Assembly (NCBI RefSeq): GCF_026343185.1
Contig: NZ_JAPEMA010000002.1
Location: 310,001 to 374,000 of the forward strand
Length of the DNA: 64,000 nt
Reading direction: 5' to 3'
From: Streptomyces sp. NBC_00091
GTDB taxonomy: Bacteria; Actinomycetota; Actinomycetes; Streptomycetales; Streptomycetaceae
In this document: piece after piece, positions 51,877 to 60,252 of the stretch
Layout of the letters: every line of letters begins with the position of its first letter
Numbering within the stretch: the stretch's first letter is position 1
Notes under the pieces: generated by a model
Database searches by the model: none
What the model was told of the DNA's origin: nothing
Seen by the model: only the letters and a program-made list of their open reading frames with translations
Program-made: the position numbers and the translations under genes

Positions 51877-53431
51877 GTGACACGTCTACAGCACGGAAAC
51901 AGGCTGCTGCACAAACTCTCGGTCCAGCTGACGTCCCGCCCGCCGGGCAGGGCGCAGCCCGCCCACGGGAGAAGGGTGCCCGCGGCCCGGCCCCTTCCCG
52001 CCACATGGACACCGGCCACATCCGAGGTGGAGCTGTCGGGCACACCGTTGGAGTGGATCGAGCCGTTCGTCGGAACGGAGCGGATGGCGACCGTACGGGA
52101 GGCACTGCGCGAAGCGCGCGGTCTCCTCGACGGGCGCACCGTATGGCACATCAGCGACAACCCGGTGCGGGGCGGGGTCGCCGAACTCCTGCGGGCCAAT
52201 CTCCCCTACCTGGCGGGCGAGGGCATTTCCACCCGGTGGGCCACGCTCGACGCCCCGGCCGAATTCCGTGCGTTCACCAAGTCGCTGTACTACCACCTGT
52301 GCGGCGTGGCACCGCGGGAGAAGGCCGCGGACCTCGAGCGGGGCCGCCGGCTGTACGAGCGGATATGCGCGGAAACCGCGTCCCGGCTGGCCTCGTCGGT
52401 GGACCGGCGTTCCCTCGTCGTCGTCCACGACCACCAGGCGGCCGGCCTCATTCCCCATCTGCGGGAAGCGGGCTGCACAGTACTGTGGCGGGCCCATATC
52501 GGCACCGCGCCGAGGGCGGATCTCGCCGCGCGCGGATGGGATTTCCTGCGCCCCTACTTATCCTCCGCGCACGGCCACATCACCTCTTGTCCCGGGGTCC
52601 TCCCCGCCGGCCTGCCCGCCGGCGACCAGCACATCGTCCAGCCGTCGATCAACCCGCTCTCCCCCAAGAACATCTCGCTGCACCCCGGCACCGATCCGTC
52701 CCGGCTGCTGGCCGGTGCCGGGCTGATCCAGGACGCGAGCACCGCCCCTCCGGGCCGGCACGCCCTGACCGACCTCCTCCTGCGCCATCCCGCGCGCGTC
52801 GTCCGGGGCGGCGGTCCGGCCCCGGCGGGGGCTCCCCTGGTCACCCAGGTGAGCCGCTGGGACCGGGTGAAGGACATTCCGGGGGTGATCCGGGGCTTCG
52901 CCGAGTACGTCGATCCGGCCTTCGGTGCCCATCTGCTGCTGGTCGGCCCGGACACCCGGGGGGGACCGGCAGGCGGAGCAGGTCTTCGCCGAATGCCGTG
53001 AGGTCTTGGCGGGCCTGGGCCGGCGGGGGCGGCACGTGCACCTCGTACAGGTCCCCACGGACAACCCGTCCGAGCACGCGCTGACCGTCAACGCCATCCA
53101 GCGCCGCTCTGCCGTGGTGATCCAGAAGAGCCTGGCCGAGGGCTTCGGCCTGACCGTGTCCGAGGCCGCGTGGAAGGGCCGGCCCGTGGTCGCCGCCCCC
53201 GTCGGGGGCATCCGGGAGCAGGTCGAGCACGGGACCACGGGACTCCTGCTGTCCGACCCCCACGACCTGCGCGGGCTCGGCGAGGCGGTCAACCGGCTGC
53301 TCGCGGACCCCGATTACGCGCAGGAGCTCGGCAGGAACGGCCACCGGCGCGTCCTGCGGCGCTTCCTGACCGACAGCAGTGTCCTGAGTTTCGCGCGGGT
53401 CCTCTCGGACACCGCACAGAACCACCAGTGA
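51877..53431 (+). pseudogene. GT4 glycosyltransferase, split by a one-base frameshift
   Basis: Two reading frames together give one GT-B glycosyltransferase of about 517 residues, resembling trehalose-synthase-type GT4 enzymes. The 5' frame from GTG 51877 (GGAAGG upstream) codes for VWHISDNPVRGGVAELLRA and PLVTQVSRWDRVKD and runs to LLLVGPDT, then into nonsense until 53001. The correct continuation, QAEQVFAECREVLAG to QKSLAEGFGLTVSEAAWKG and the C-terminus at 53431, is in the next frame. The switch lies at a run of seven G at 52958-52964; six G would restore one frame. Leu228 is a TTA codon (52558-52560), so translation should need bldA tRNA. It may be a real phase-variable or dead gene, or a sequencing error. 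Confidence 0.8.
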
Positions 53432-53444
53432 AGGAGTGAGAGAA

Positions 53445-54191
53445 GTGCGCATCCTGGCCGTCGGCGCCCACCCCGACGACGTCGAGCTCTTCTGCGCGGG
53501 GACGCTCGCCCACTACGCCCGGCAGGGGGCCCAGGTCACCGTCGCCATCGCGACCAACGGAGAACTCGGCTCCCGCACCCTGTCCCCCGCCCAGACGGCC
53601 GCGGTCCGCAAGGAGGAGGCCCGGCGGGCCGTCGGCGTGCTGGACGCGGAACTGCTCTGGCTCGGACAGCCGGACGGCTTCCTCTTCGACACCCCCGACA
53701 CCCGCCGGCAGGTGGTGGAGGTGCTGCGCCGGGTCCGGCCCGACCTCGTCCTCGCCCACCACCCCGACGACTACCACCCCGACCACCGGGCGGTGAGCGG
53801 GCTCGTCGGCGCGGCCCGGCTGCTGGCCCGCGAGCCCGCCCTGTCCACCGGGAGCCCCGCCACCGACCGGGTCCCTCCCCTCTTCTACATGGACACCCTG
53901 CTCGGGACGAACGGGGGAACCCCCGACGTGTGGGTGGACATCACGGACACCATGGCGACCAAGGAGGCCATGCTGGCCGAGCACCTGAGCCAGAACAGCT
54001 CCCGCAAGGAGCGCAAGGGAGCCGACTTCCTGGACCTGACCAGGCAGCAGGGGGCGCACCGCGGCCTGGAGGTGGGGGTCCGGTACGCGGAGGCCTTCAC
54101 CTGCGCGCCCTCCCACCCCGCCACCTCGCCCCACGACCTGGCCCCGGAGGGCACGGGCATCCACCTCCCGACCCTGCCCCCGCCGCGGTGA
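53445..54191 (+). CDS. PIG-L family deacetylase
   Basis: A 248-residue zinc-dependent LmbE/PIG-L hydrolase. The hallmark VGAHPDDVELFCAG gives His/Asp-Asp ligands, and HHPDDYHPDHRAVSG gives the second metal-site block. MshB and BshB deacetylate GlcNAc-inositol or GlcNAc-malate after a GT4 glycosyltransferase; the same gene pairing (GT4 then PIG-L) is seen here, so an N-acetylglucosamine-containing small molecule is a likely substrate. GTG at 53445 is preferred over 53436 because AAGGAG lies eight bases upstream. It is coupled to the next gene by a four-base overlap. Confidence 0.9.
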   Translation: MRILAVGAHPDDVELFCAGTLAHYARQGAQVTVAIATNGELGSRTLSPAQTAAVRKEEARRAVGVLDAELLWLGQPDGFLFDTPDTRRQVVEVLRRVRPDLVLAHHPDDYHPDHRAVSGLVGAARLLAREPALSTGSPATDRVPPLFYMDTLLGTNGGTPDVWVDITDTMATKEAMLAEHLSQNSSRKERKGADFLDLTRQQGAHRGLEVGVRYAEAFTCAPSHPATSPHDLAPEGTGIHLPTLPPPR

Positions 54192-55420
54192 GCCGCGCGA
54201 AGGGCGGGGGTACGGCCGCCCTCTACGCGGTCTTCTTCCTGAACGGGATCGTCCTGGCGAGCTGGGCCCCGCGCATCCCCCAGGTCAAGGAGCGGCTGGG
54301 GCTGTCCGACGGGCAGCTCGGCCTGGCCCTGCTCGGGGTGGCGCTGGGGTCCGTACCGGCCATGCCCGCGGCCGGGGCGCTGGTCAACCGCTTCGGCAGC
54401 CGGACGGTGGCGCGCGCCGCCGTCCTCGTCTACGCCCCGGCCATCGCGCTGCCCGGGCTGGCCGGCTCCCTGACCGGGCTCATGGCGGGCCTGGTGGTCC
54501 TGGGCGCGTCGGTCGGGGCGCTGGACGTCGCCATGAACGCCCACGCGGTGGATCTGGAGCGGAGCAGCGGCCGGACCAGGCTCTCCTCCTTCCACGGCCT
54601 GTTCAGCGCCGGGGCGCTGGCGGGCGCGCTGCTCGGCACCCTCGCCGCCACCGGGGGCGTGAGTCCGCGTACGCAGTTCACCGTGTCGGCGGCCGTCGGG
54701 GTGGTCGCCGCGGGGCTGGCGGCGGCCGCCCTGCACCCGGCGGCCGCCCGCCCCGCGGCCCCGGCCGCGCCGCAGCCGGGCGCGCGGGCTGCGGCCGGGG
54801 GGCGCGGCGGGCGCGGCGCGGCCCGGCTGTTGCCGCTCAGCGCGCTGGGCCTGTGCGTGCTGCTCATCGAGGGGGTGATGACCGACTGGGGCAGCGTGTA
54901 CCTGGCCGGCTCGCTGCACGCGGGGCCCGGCCTGGCGGGCGCCGGGTACGCGGTCTTCGCGCTGGCCATGATGGCCGGGCGGCTCGGCGGTGACCGGACG
55001 GCCGGACGCTTCGGGCCCGTCCGGGTCGTCCGCTTCGGCGCCCTGCTCAGTGCTGCGGGGGCCGTGGTCGCGCTGGCGTCCGGGCACCCGGTGGTCTCGG
55101 CGGTGGCGTTCGGCGCGGTCGGGCTCGGGATCGCCGCGTCCTTCCCCCTGGTCGTCAGCGGGGCGAGCCGGGTCCCGGCCGCCTCCCCGGGCACCGCCGT
55201 GGCGACGGTCTCCACCACCGGGTACTTCGCCTTCCTCGCCGGACCGCCGCTCATCGGCTTCCTCGCCACCCACAGCAGTCTGCGCACCGCCCTGTTGCTG
55301 GTGCCGGCGCTCGCCCTGGCGGCGGCCGCCCTCGCCCCCTTCCTGCCCGCCGGGGGCGGGACGGCGCCGACCGGGGCGCAACAGGAGCTTCCGGTACTGC
55401 GGGAGGAGGCTCCGAGTTGA
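54188..55420 (+). CDS. MFS transporter (YbjJ/DHA-like)
   Basis: A 410-residue, twelve-segment MFS protein. ASWAPRIPQVKERLGLSDGQ at the start and FHGLFSAGALAGALLG in the middle are typical of the YbjJ-like sub-group. Loop 2-3 is ALVNRFGSRT. GTG at 54188 overlaps the deacetylase stop by four bases, so it should be co-translated with it, probably to export the modified glycoside. No clear terminator follows before the next gene. Confidence 0.85.
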   Translation: MSRAKGGGTAALYAVFFLNGIVLASWAPRIPQVKERLGLSDGQLGLALLGVALGSVPAMPAAGALVNRFGSRTVARAAVLVYAPAIALPGLAGSLTGLMAGLVVLGASVGALDVAMNAHAVDLERSSGRTRLSSFHGLFSAGALAGALLGTLAATGGVSPRTQFTVSAAVGVVAAGLAAAALHPAAARPAAPAAPQPGARAAAGGRGGRGAARLLPLSALGLCVLLIEGVMTDWGSVYLAGSLHAGPGLAGAGYAVFALAMMAGRLGGDRTAGRFGPVRVVRFGALLSAAGAVVALASGHPVVSAVAFGAVGLGIAASFPLVVSGASRVPAASPGTAVATVSTTGYFAFLAGPPLIGFLATHSSLRTALLLVPALALAAAALAPFLPAGGGTAPTGAQQELPVLREEAPS

Positions 55421-55584
55421 CGTTGATCACTTAGCGACACCCCGACAAGACCTTGGAATTGAAGGAACATCACCGGGCTCAACCTTCTGAACATCTGTTA
55501 GTGTGCCCGCGCTTGGTGTTCATCCATCATTCCGTTTCCCCTCGAGCGCGGAGCGTTCGAGGGTTGTTGCGAGGTGTCTTGTAC

Positions 55585-56277
55585 GTGTACAGCACTCCGT
55601 TTTCCCCCTCGGAAGCCAGATCCGCGCGCGCCCGCATGGGTTTGAGCCCGGCTCAGGTGGCCGCCGCCATGGCGGCCTGCGGCAGTCCGGTCCATCCCGA
55701 TCTGGTCACGGCGTGGGAACAGGGTTCCCACCGCCCCTGCGACCAGCACCTCTTCGCCCTGGCCGATGTGCTGTGGTGCGACGCGGCCACCCTCATGGGC
55801 ACCGTGCCGAGGACGCTCACCGAGTTCCGGCTGGCCCGCCGGCTCGGCGTGGAGCGGCTGGCGTACCGGCTGGGCATGGACCCGTCGGAGTACCGCGCCG
55901 CGGAGGCGGCGGGGCAGTGGCACGGCGACGCCCGGCAGACCCGGGTCCTGGTGGAGGCCCTGGGCCTGTCCTTGCGCGCCCTGACCGCGATCACGGGCCG
56001 CGGCGAGGAGTTGGAGGAGCACCTGCGGTCGGCGGTCGCCGGGCGCTGGAAGGCCCATGTCGATCCCGTGGTGGAGATCGTCTCCGTGGACCCCACGAGC
56101 GTGGGCGACGCCCTGCAGACGATGCACGCGGAGCTCTCCGCCTTCTCCGAGCGGTACATGGGGCACCTGGTCGCCCGCAACGACGATGCCAGGCTGAAGG
56201 AGATCGCGGCGGAGCGGTCGGCCTATCTGCGCCGCCTGGTCGACCACTTCTGGGAGTTGGTCGGCGAGCAGGGCTAG
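55585..56277 (+). CDS. XRE-type helix-turn-helix regulator
   Basis: A 230-residue protein. The N-terminal 70 residues form an XRE helix-turn-helix (LSPAQVAAAMAACG with LVTAWEQGSHRPCDQHLFAL), and a second, weaker HTH-like unit follows (LTEFRLARRLGVERLAYRLG). The C-terminal half is a coiled, charged region (EIVSVDPTSVGDAL onwards). GTG at 55585 is chosen because the HTH begins soon after; GAGG lies 11 bases upstream, which is rather far. The gene is separated by 164 bases from the preceding MFS gene, and its regulon is unknown. Confidence 0.78.
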   Translation: MYSTPFSPSEARSARARMGLSPAQVAAAMAACGSPVHPDLVTAWEQGSHRPCDQHLFALADVLWCDAATLMGTVPRTLTEFRLARRLGVERLAYRLGMDPSEYRAAEAAGQWHGDARQTRVLVEALGLSLRALTAITGRGEELEEHLRSAVAGRWKAHVDPVVEIVSVDPTSVGDALQTMHAELSAFSERYMGHLVARNDDARLKEIAAERSAYLRRLVDHFWELVGEQG

Positions 56278-56298
56278 GGGGCTAGGGGGCTAGGGGGG
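56273..56298 (+). repeat. 8-bp tandem repeat (GGGGGCTA) at the stop codon
   Basis: Three units of about GGGGGCTA follow one another; the first contains the TAG stop of the XRE gene. The repeat is short and its effect, if any, would be on the C-terminus or terminator spacing. Confidence 0.75.
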
Positions 56299-56315
56299 TG
56301 CCGCCGCTCCCCCGA

Positions 56316-56353
56316 GCGGGCCGGGAAGGGCGCGGCCGCCCCTCCCGGCCCGC
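56316..56353. terminator. Bidirectional terminator after the XRE gene
   Basis: GCGGGCCGGGA pairs with TCCCGGCCCGC, with inner GGGCG/CGCCC pairs and a small loop; the stem is about 16 bp with one mismatch. It lies between the XRE stop and the 3' end of the convergent permease gene at 56361. Confidence 0.85.
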
Positions 56354-56360
56354 CGACGGG

Positions 56361-57791
56361 TCAGCGGGCCGGCGCCCCGAAGGCCGGGGCGGGCGGGCCG
56401 CCCTCCTCGATGTCCTCCCAGTCGATCTCCATGGTGGGGCGGCTGGTGAAGACGTTGAAGAGCAGGTTCAGGGAGATGGCCGTGAGCGCGCCCAGCGTGA
56501 TCCCGCTGTCGAGCACGGCCCGCAGGTCGTCCGGCATGCGGTCGAAGAAGGGCCCGACCGTGGTCGGCAGCAGCGCCGCGCCAAGGCTGACCGCCAGGAT
56601 GAGGGTGTTGCGCTCCTCGCGCAGGTCGGCCTTCCCCAGGATCTGGACGCCGACGGCCGCGACGATGCCGAACATGGACACCGCCGCTCCGCCGAGCACG
56701 GGGTGGGGAACCGAGGCGACCAGGCTGCCCGCCTTCGGCAGCAGTCCGAGTACGACCATGAACACGCCGGCCGCGACGACCACGTAGCGGCTCATGACCT
56801 TCGACATCCGGACGAGGCCGATGTTCTCCGCGAACGCCACGTACGGGAAGGAGTTGAGGACACCGCCGAGGACCGTGGCCACTCCGTCGGCGCGCAGGGC
56901 GCGCGCGACCGTGTCGGCGTCGACCCGCTTGCGGGTGATCTCCCCGATGGCGTAGACGTCGCCGGTGGTCTCCACCATGGTGATCAGCATGACGACGAGC
57001 ATCGCGGCGATCGGCAGCAGCTCGAAGCGCGGCATGCCGTAGTGGAAGGGGGTGGTGACGCCGAACCAGCCGGCCTGCTCCACGGCGCCGAAGTCCACGT
57101 CCCCGAAGAGCCACGCGACCGCCGTGCCGGCCACGAGTCCGAGCAGGACGGCGAGGCTGCTGAGGAAGGGCTTGCCGACGCGGACCAGGGCCAGGATGAA
57201 GAGCAGGGTGCCCAGCGCGTACGCGAGGTTCCTGGTGGACCCGTAGTCGGGCGTGCCGACGAGGTGGGCTCCGCCGGCCGCGTCCTGGAGGGCCACGGGG
57301 ATGAGGGTGATGCCGATGATGGTGAGGATCGTGCCGATGACGACCGGCGGGAAGTACTTCACCAGCTTGCTGAAGAGCGGCGCGAAGGCGAAGGTGGCGA
57401 TGCCCGCCGTGATCACCGCTCCGTAGACGACGAGCAGGCCGGCGGTGCCGCCGCCCGCCCCCAGGCCGATGGCGATCATGGGTGAGACCGCGGTGAAGGT
57501 CACGCCCTGGACGAGGGGGAGCCTGGCGCCGGCCTTCCAGACGCCGAGGGCCTGGATGATCGAGGCTATACCGCAGGTCAGCAGGTCCGCGTTGATGAGG
57601 TGGACGAGTTCTTGGCGGGTGAGCCCGAGGGCGTTGCCGAGCAGGACGGGGACGATGACCGCCGCCGCGTAGAACGCGAGCACGTGCTGGAAGCCGTACA
57701 GGGCGAGCTTGGGGAACGGGAGCAACTCGTCGACGGGGTGTATGCCCTGTCGGGAGGACTTCCTGGTGGACTGTCTGGTGGCTCTTGCCAT
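56361..57791 (-). CDS. NCS2-family xanthine/uracil permease (PbuX-like)
   Basis: A 476-residue nucleobase:cation symporter with twelve to fourteen segments. LALYGFQHVLAFYAAAVIVP holds the conserved Gln-His; METTGDVYAIGEITRKR is in the substrate-site region, and LNSFPYVAFAENIGLVRMS is closer to PbuX-type purine permeases than to the UraA form. It should import xanthine or related purines using proton motive force. ATG at 57791 follows AAGGCAAGGCAGAG. An inverted repeat CGGATCCC...GGGATCCG lies 176-202 bases upstream. A nucleoside hydrolase nearby fits purine salvage. Confidence 0.9.
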   Translation of the reverse strand: MARATRQSTRKSSRQGIHPVDELLPFPKLALYGFQHVLAFYAAAVIVPVLLGNALGLTRQELVHLINADLLTCGIASIIQALGVWKAGARLPLVQGVTFTAVSPMIAIGLGAGGGTAGLLVVYGAVITAGIATFAFAPLFSKLVKYFPPVVIGTILTIIGITLIPVALQDAAGGAHLVGTPDYGSTRNLAYALGTLLFILALVRVGKPFLSSLAVLLGLVAGTAVAWLFGDVDFGAVEQAGWFGVTTPFHYGMPRFELLPIAAMLVVMLITMVETTGDVYAIGEITRKRVDADTVARALRADGVATVLGGVLNSFPYVAFAENIGLVRMSKVMSRYVVVAAGVFMVVLGLLPKAGSLVASVPHPVLGGAAVSMFGIVAAVGVQILGKADLREERNTLILAVSLGAALLPTTVGPFFDRMPDDLRAVLDSGITLGALTAISLNLLFNVFTSRPTMEIDWEDIEEGGPPAPAFGAPAR

Positions 57792-57966
57792 CTCTGCCTT
57801 GCCTTCGCGAGGTAGGTGAATGAGAGGACCGCCGCCCTCAAGCCCTGGATGGCAGGACGAGAGCAGGCCGGCTCGCATTGAGCCGACGTCGGGCGGTGTT
57901 GCCACACCACGTCGCTCTGCATGCATTTTCCGTCCCGGATTGGCGGGACATCCTTCGATCGGTATT

Positions 57967-57993
57967 CGGATCCCTGACTGGGCATGGGATCCG
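57967..57993. promoter_or_regulatory. Inverted repeat upstream of the nucleobase permease
   Basis: CGGATCCC and GGGATCCG form a perfect 8-bp inverted repeat across 11 bases, in the gap between the permease start (57791) and the small ORF at 58073. The symmetry and place suggest an operator, for example for a purine-responsive regulator; no known consensus was matched. Confidence 0.4.
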
Positions 57994-58050
57994 AAGGGGC
58001 CTCGACCGGAAGGGGCCCACCATAGCCAAAGGGTGGGTTTCCTCGCGAGT

Positions 58051-58067
58051 AACCGGAGCCTCCGGTT
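58051..58067 (-). terminator. Hairpin after the 57-aa ORF
   Basis: AACCGGAG and CTCCGGTT form an 8-bp perfect stem with a one-base loop or a 7-bp stem with a three-base loop. It starts about five bases past the stop of the minus-strand small ORF, as expected for a terminator, which supports that ORF being real. Confidence 0.5.
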
Positions 58068-58072
58068 CCCCG

Positions 58073-58246
58073 TCAGGGCCGGCGCGAGGACGGGCGCGGG
58101 CCGCCGGCCGGCTCCGGGGCGGGCCGGTCACCGGACCCGGCCGGGGCCTCGGGCTCGTCCAGGCCCTCGAGGCCGGGGAACCGGTAGGGGTCGAGCGCCC
58201 ACTGCGGCGTCCCCGATGAAAGTCCATACGTCGGTGCGGTGTTCAT
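58073..58246 (-). CDS. Small protein of 57 residues, unknown function
   Basis: The ATG at 58246 has GGGAGG five bases upstream, and a hairpin directly follows the stop. The peptide starts MNTAPTYGLSSGTPQWALDP, continues YRFPGLEGLDEPE and ends in a Pro/Ala/Arg-rich tail. It has no signal peptide, no Cys and no family I know. The good ribosome-binding site, the non-random aromatic N-terminal half and the terminator argue for a real gene. Candidate roles are a regulator or a peptide; nothing specific is visible, and no modification enzymes are near. Confidence 0.5.
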   Translation of the reverse strand: MNTAPTYGLSSGTPQWALDPYRFPGLEGLDEPEAPAGSGDRPAPEPAGGPRPSSRRP

Positions 58247-58378
58247 GGGACCTCCCAGGAGTGGAGCCATTACTGAACGTTATGACTCGTTACTCTCCGC
58301 GCCCGGTTGCCGATCGGGGACATTCACACCCGAATGTCCCCAATGGCATCTCTTCACACCCGCGGTGTCCGCCCGGTG

Positions 58379-59041
58379 TCAGCGCCGCTGCGGGCACGTC
58401 TTCCAGGAGAAGTGGTAGACGGTGTTGATGCTGCCGTCGGTGGAGTCCATCGTGAGGAAGCTGGTGCTGTTCGCCGTGTCGGAGGAGCCGGCCTGGGCGA
58501 GCAGCTCGGTGTTGATGTTCAGGTTCCGCTTGGCGCCGCAGGGGCTGAAGACGAGGGCCTCGACGGGCACCGAGTCCGACACCTGCCAGTTGCCCTCGGC
58601 GGGGCCGCGCATGGTGTGGGCGCGGGAGGACGTCTGCGACATCCCCTGGAAGTAGTAGCTGGCCTTCTGCGTGGCGCTCGCGCCGTCCGCGAGGCTGGCG
58701 AAGCCCCGGTAGTCGGCCTTGGCGATGGCGTAGGTGTAGCCCTGGGGGACGTTCACGTTGAGGCCGAGCTGGCAGTTCTTGCGGAAGTCGGTCGCCTTGG
58801 CGTCCTTGCCGACCTGGGCGAGGTACTCGCTGTACGTCACCGTGAAGGCCGTGTTGTCGGGGGAGACGGAGACGGTGGCGGTGCCGGGGCGACAGCCGGA
58901 GCCGTTGACCTGGACCACGTCGATGGTGATCTGCCCGGGGGGCGCGGGGGTCGGGGCGGAGCTCGCGGCCCCGGCGGAGGGCGTGAGGGCGGCAGCGGCG
59001 AGCGCGGCGGCCGCGCCGGCAGTGAACACCGTTCTGAGCAT
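58379..59041 (-). CDS. DUF4360-type secreted protein
   Basis: A 220-residue exported protein with signal peptide MLRTVFTAGAAAALAAAAL and cleavage near AGAAS. The mature part has four cysteines (in GSGCRPGT, RKNCQLGL, FSPCGAK and WKTCPQ) that can form two disulfides, plus YTYAIAKADYRGFASL, the pattern of DUF4360 proteins in actinobacteria and fungi. Function is unknown, possibly surface or defence related. AAGGA precedes the ATG. It stands alone, with gaps on both sides. Confidence 0.85.
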   Translation of the reverse strand: MLRTVFTAGAAAALAAAALTPSAGAASSAPTPAPPGQITIDVVQVNGSGCRPGTATVSVSPDNTAFTVTYSEYLAQVGKDAKATDFRKNCQLGLNVNVPQGYTYAIAKADYRGFASLADGASATQKASYYFQGMSQTSSRAHTMRGPAEGNWQVSDSVPVEALVFSPCGAKRNLNINTELLAQAGSSDTANSTSFLTMDSTDGSINTVYHFSWKTCPQRR

Positions 59042-59300
59042 GGGGAGTCCTTCCGATCGCTGCTGTGCGTGATCGGCACGAACCGTTCCACACTCCCCCC
59101 GGCCATCCGCGCAGGCGCGGCAGTCGCCGCCGCACGGACCCCGCAAGGGCCCCCGTTCGGAGGAATCCCGGGGCCCTCACACGGGTGATCGAAAGGCGCT
59201 CATCCGCCACCCGCCCCCGTGTTTTGGCTCGGAAGGAGCGGCCGGCGCGGCTGCTCGGCGGCAGACTGGGCAGCTCAGGCTCCACGAGGAGGACCACCCC

Positions 59301-60245
59301 GTGCCCGTCCCGATCATCATCGACTGCGACCCCGGACACGACGACGCCCTGGCGATCATGCTGGCGGCGGCCGATCCCGCCGTCGACCTCCTCGCCGTCA
59401 CCACCGTCGCCGGCAACCAGACGCTGGAGAAGACCACCCTCAATGCCCGCCGGGTGCTGACCCTCGCCGGCGTCACCGATGTGCCCGTCGCCGCCGGATG
59501 CGACCGGCCGCTGCTCCAGCCGCTGGCCGTCGCCGCCGACGTGCACGGCGAATCGGGACTGGACGGACCGCAGTTCCCGCCGCCCACGGTGGACGCGGTC
59601 CCCGAGCACGCCGTGGACCTCATCCACCGGATCCTCATGGAGCACCCGGAGCCGGTCACGCTGGTGCCCACCGCCCCGCTGACCAACATCGCGCTGCTGC
59701 TGACCCGTTATCCCGAGTGCGCGGCCCGCATCCGCGAGATCGTGCTGATGGGCGGCTCCGCCGGGCCGGGCAACCGCACGCCGGCCGCCGAGTTCAACGT
59801 GTACACCGACCCGGAGGCCGCCGCCATCGTCTTCGACAGCGGCGTACCGCTGACCATGTGCGGGCTCGACGTCACCCACCAGGCCCTGGCCACGCCCGAG
59901 GTCCTGGCCCGCTTCGCGGGCCTCGGCACCCGGATCGGCTCCGTCTGCGTGGAACTGCTCACCTACTACGCCTCCACGTACCGACGGCTGTGGGGCATGC
60001 CCCATCCGCCGCTGCACGACCCGGTGGCGGTGGCCCGGGTGATCGACCCGGCGATCGTGGGCTGCGTGGACGCCAACGTCGTGGTGGAACTCCAGGGCCG
60101 CTACACCCGCGGGGCCACCGTCGTGGACCTCCACGGCTACGTGGGCCGCCCCGTGAACGCGCGGGTCGCCACAAGCCTCGACGCCGGGCTCTTCTGGGAC
60201 CGCATGGTCGGCGCCGTCGCCGCCCTCGGCGCGCGCGGCGCCTGA
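59301..60245 (+). CDS. Inosine/uridine-preferring nucleoside hydrolase
   Basis: A 314-residue nucleoside N-ribohydrolase. The N-terminal IIIDCDPGHDDALAIMLA holds the Asp cluster that binds the catalytic Ca2+. LMGGSAGPGNRTPAAEFNVY supplies the ribose-binding Asn and Glu and HDPVAVA another metal/His residue. It frees bases from ribonucleosides, feeding purine or pyrimidine salvage along with the nearby permease. GTG at 59301 has GAGGAGGA upstream. It is convergent with the MmyB-like regulator, seven bases apart. Confidence 0.92.
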   Translation: MPVPIIIDCDPGHDDALAIMLAAADPAVDLLAVTTVAGNQTLEKTTLNARRVLTLAGVTDVPVAAGCDRPLLQPLAVAADVHGESGLDGPQFPPPTVDAVPEHAVDLIHRILMEHPEPVTLVPTAPLTNIALLLTRYPECAARIREIVLMGGSAGPGNRTPAAEFNVYTDPEAAAIVFDSGVPLTMCGLDVTHQALATPEVLARFAGLGTRIGSVCVELLTYYASTYRRLWGMPHPPLHDPVAVARVIDPAIVGCVDANVVVELQGRYTRGATVVDLHGYVGRPVNARVATSLDAGLFWDRMVGAVAALGARGA

Positions 60246-60252
60246 GCGGGGC

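Noticed and set aside
51440..51880. 146-residue plus-strand ORF upstream of the glycosyltransferase
   Set aside because: No ribosome-binding site, Arg/Pro-rich random composition and overlap with other equally poor ORFs.
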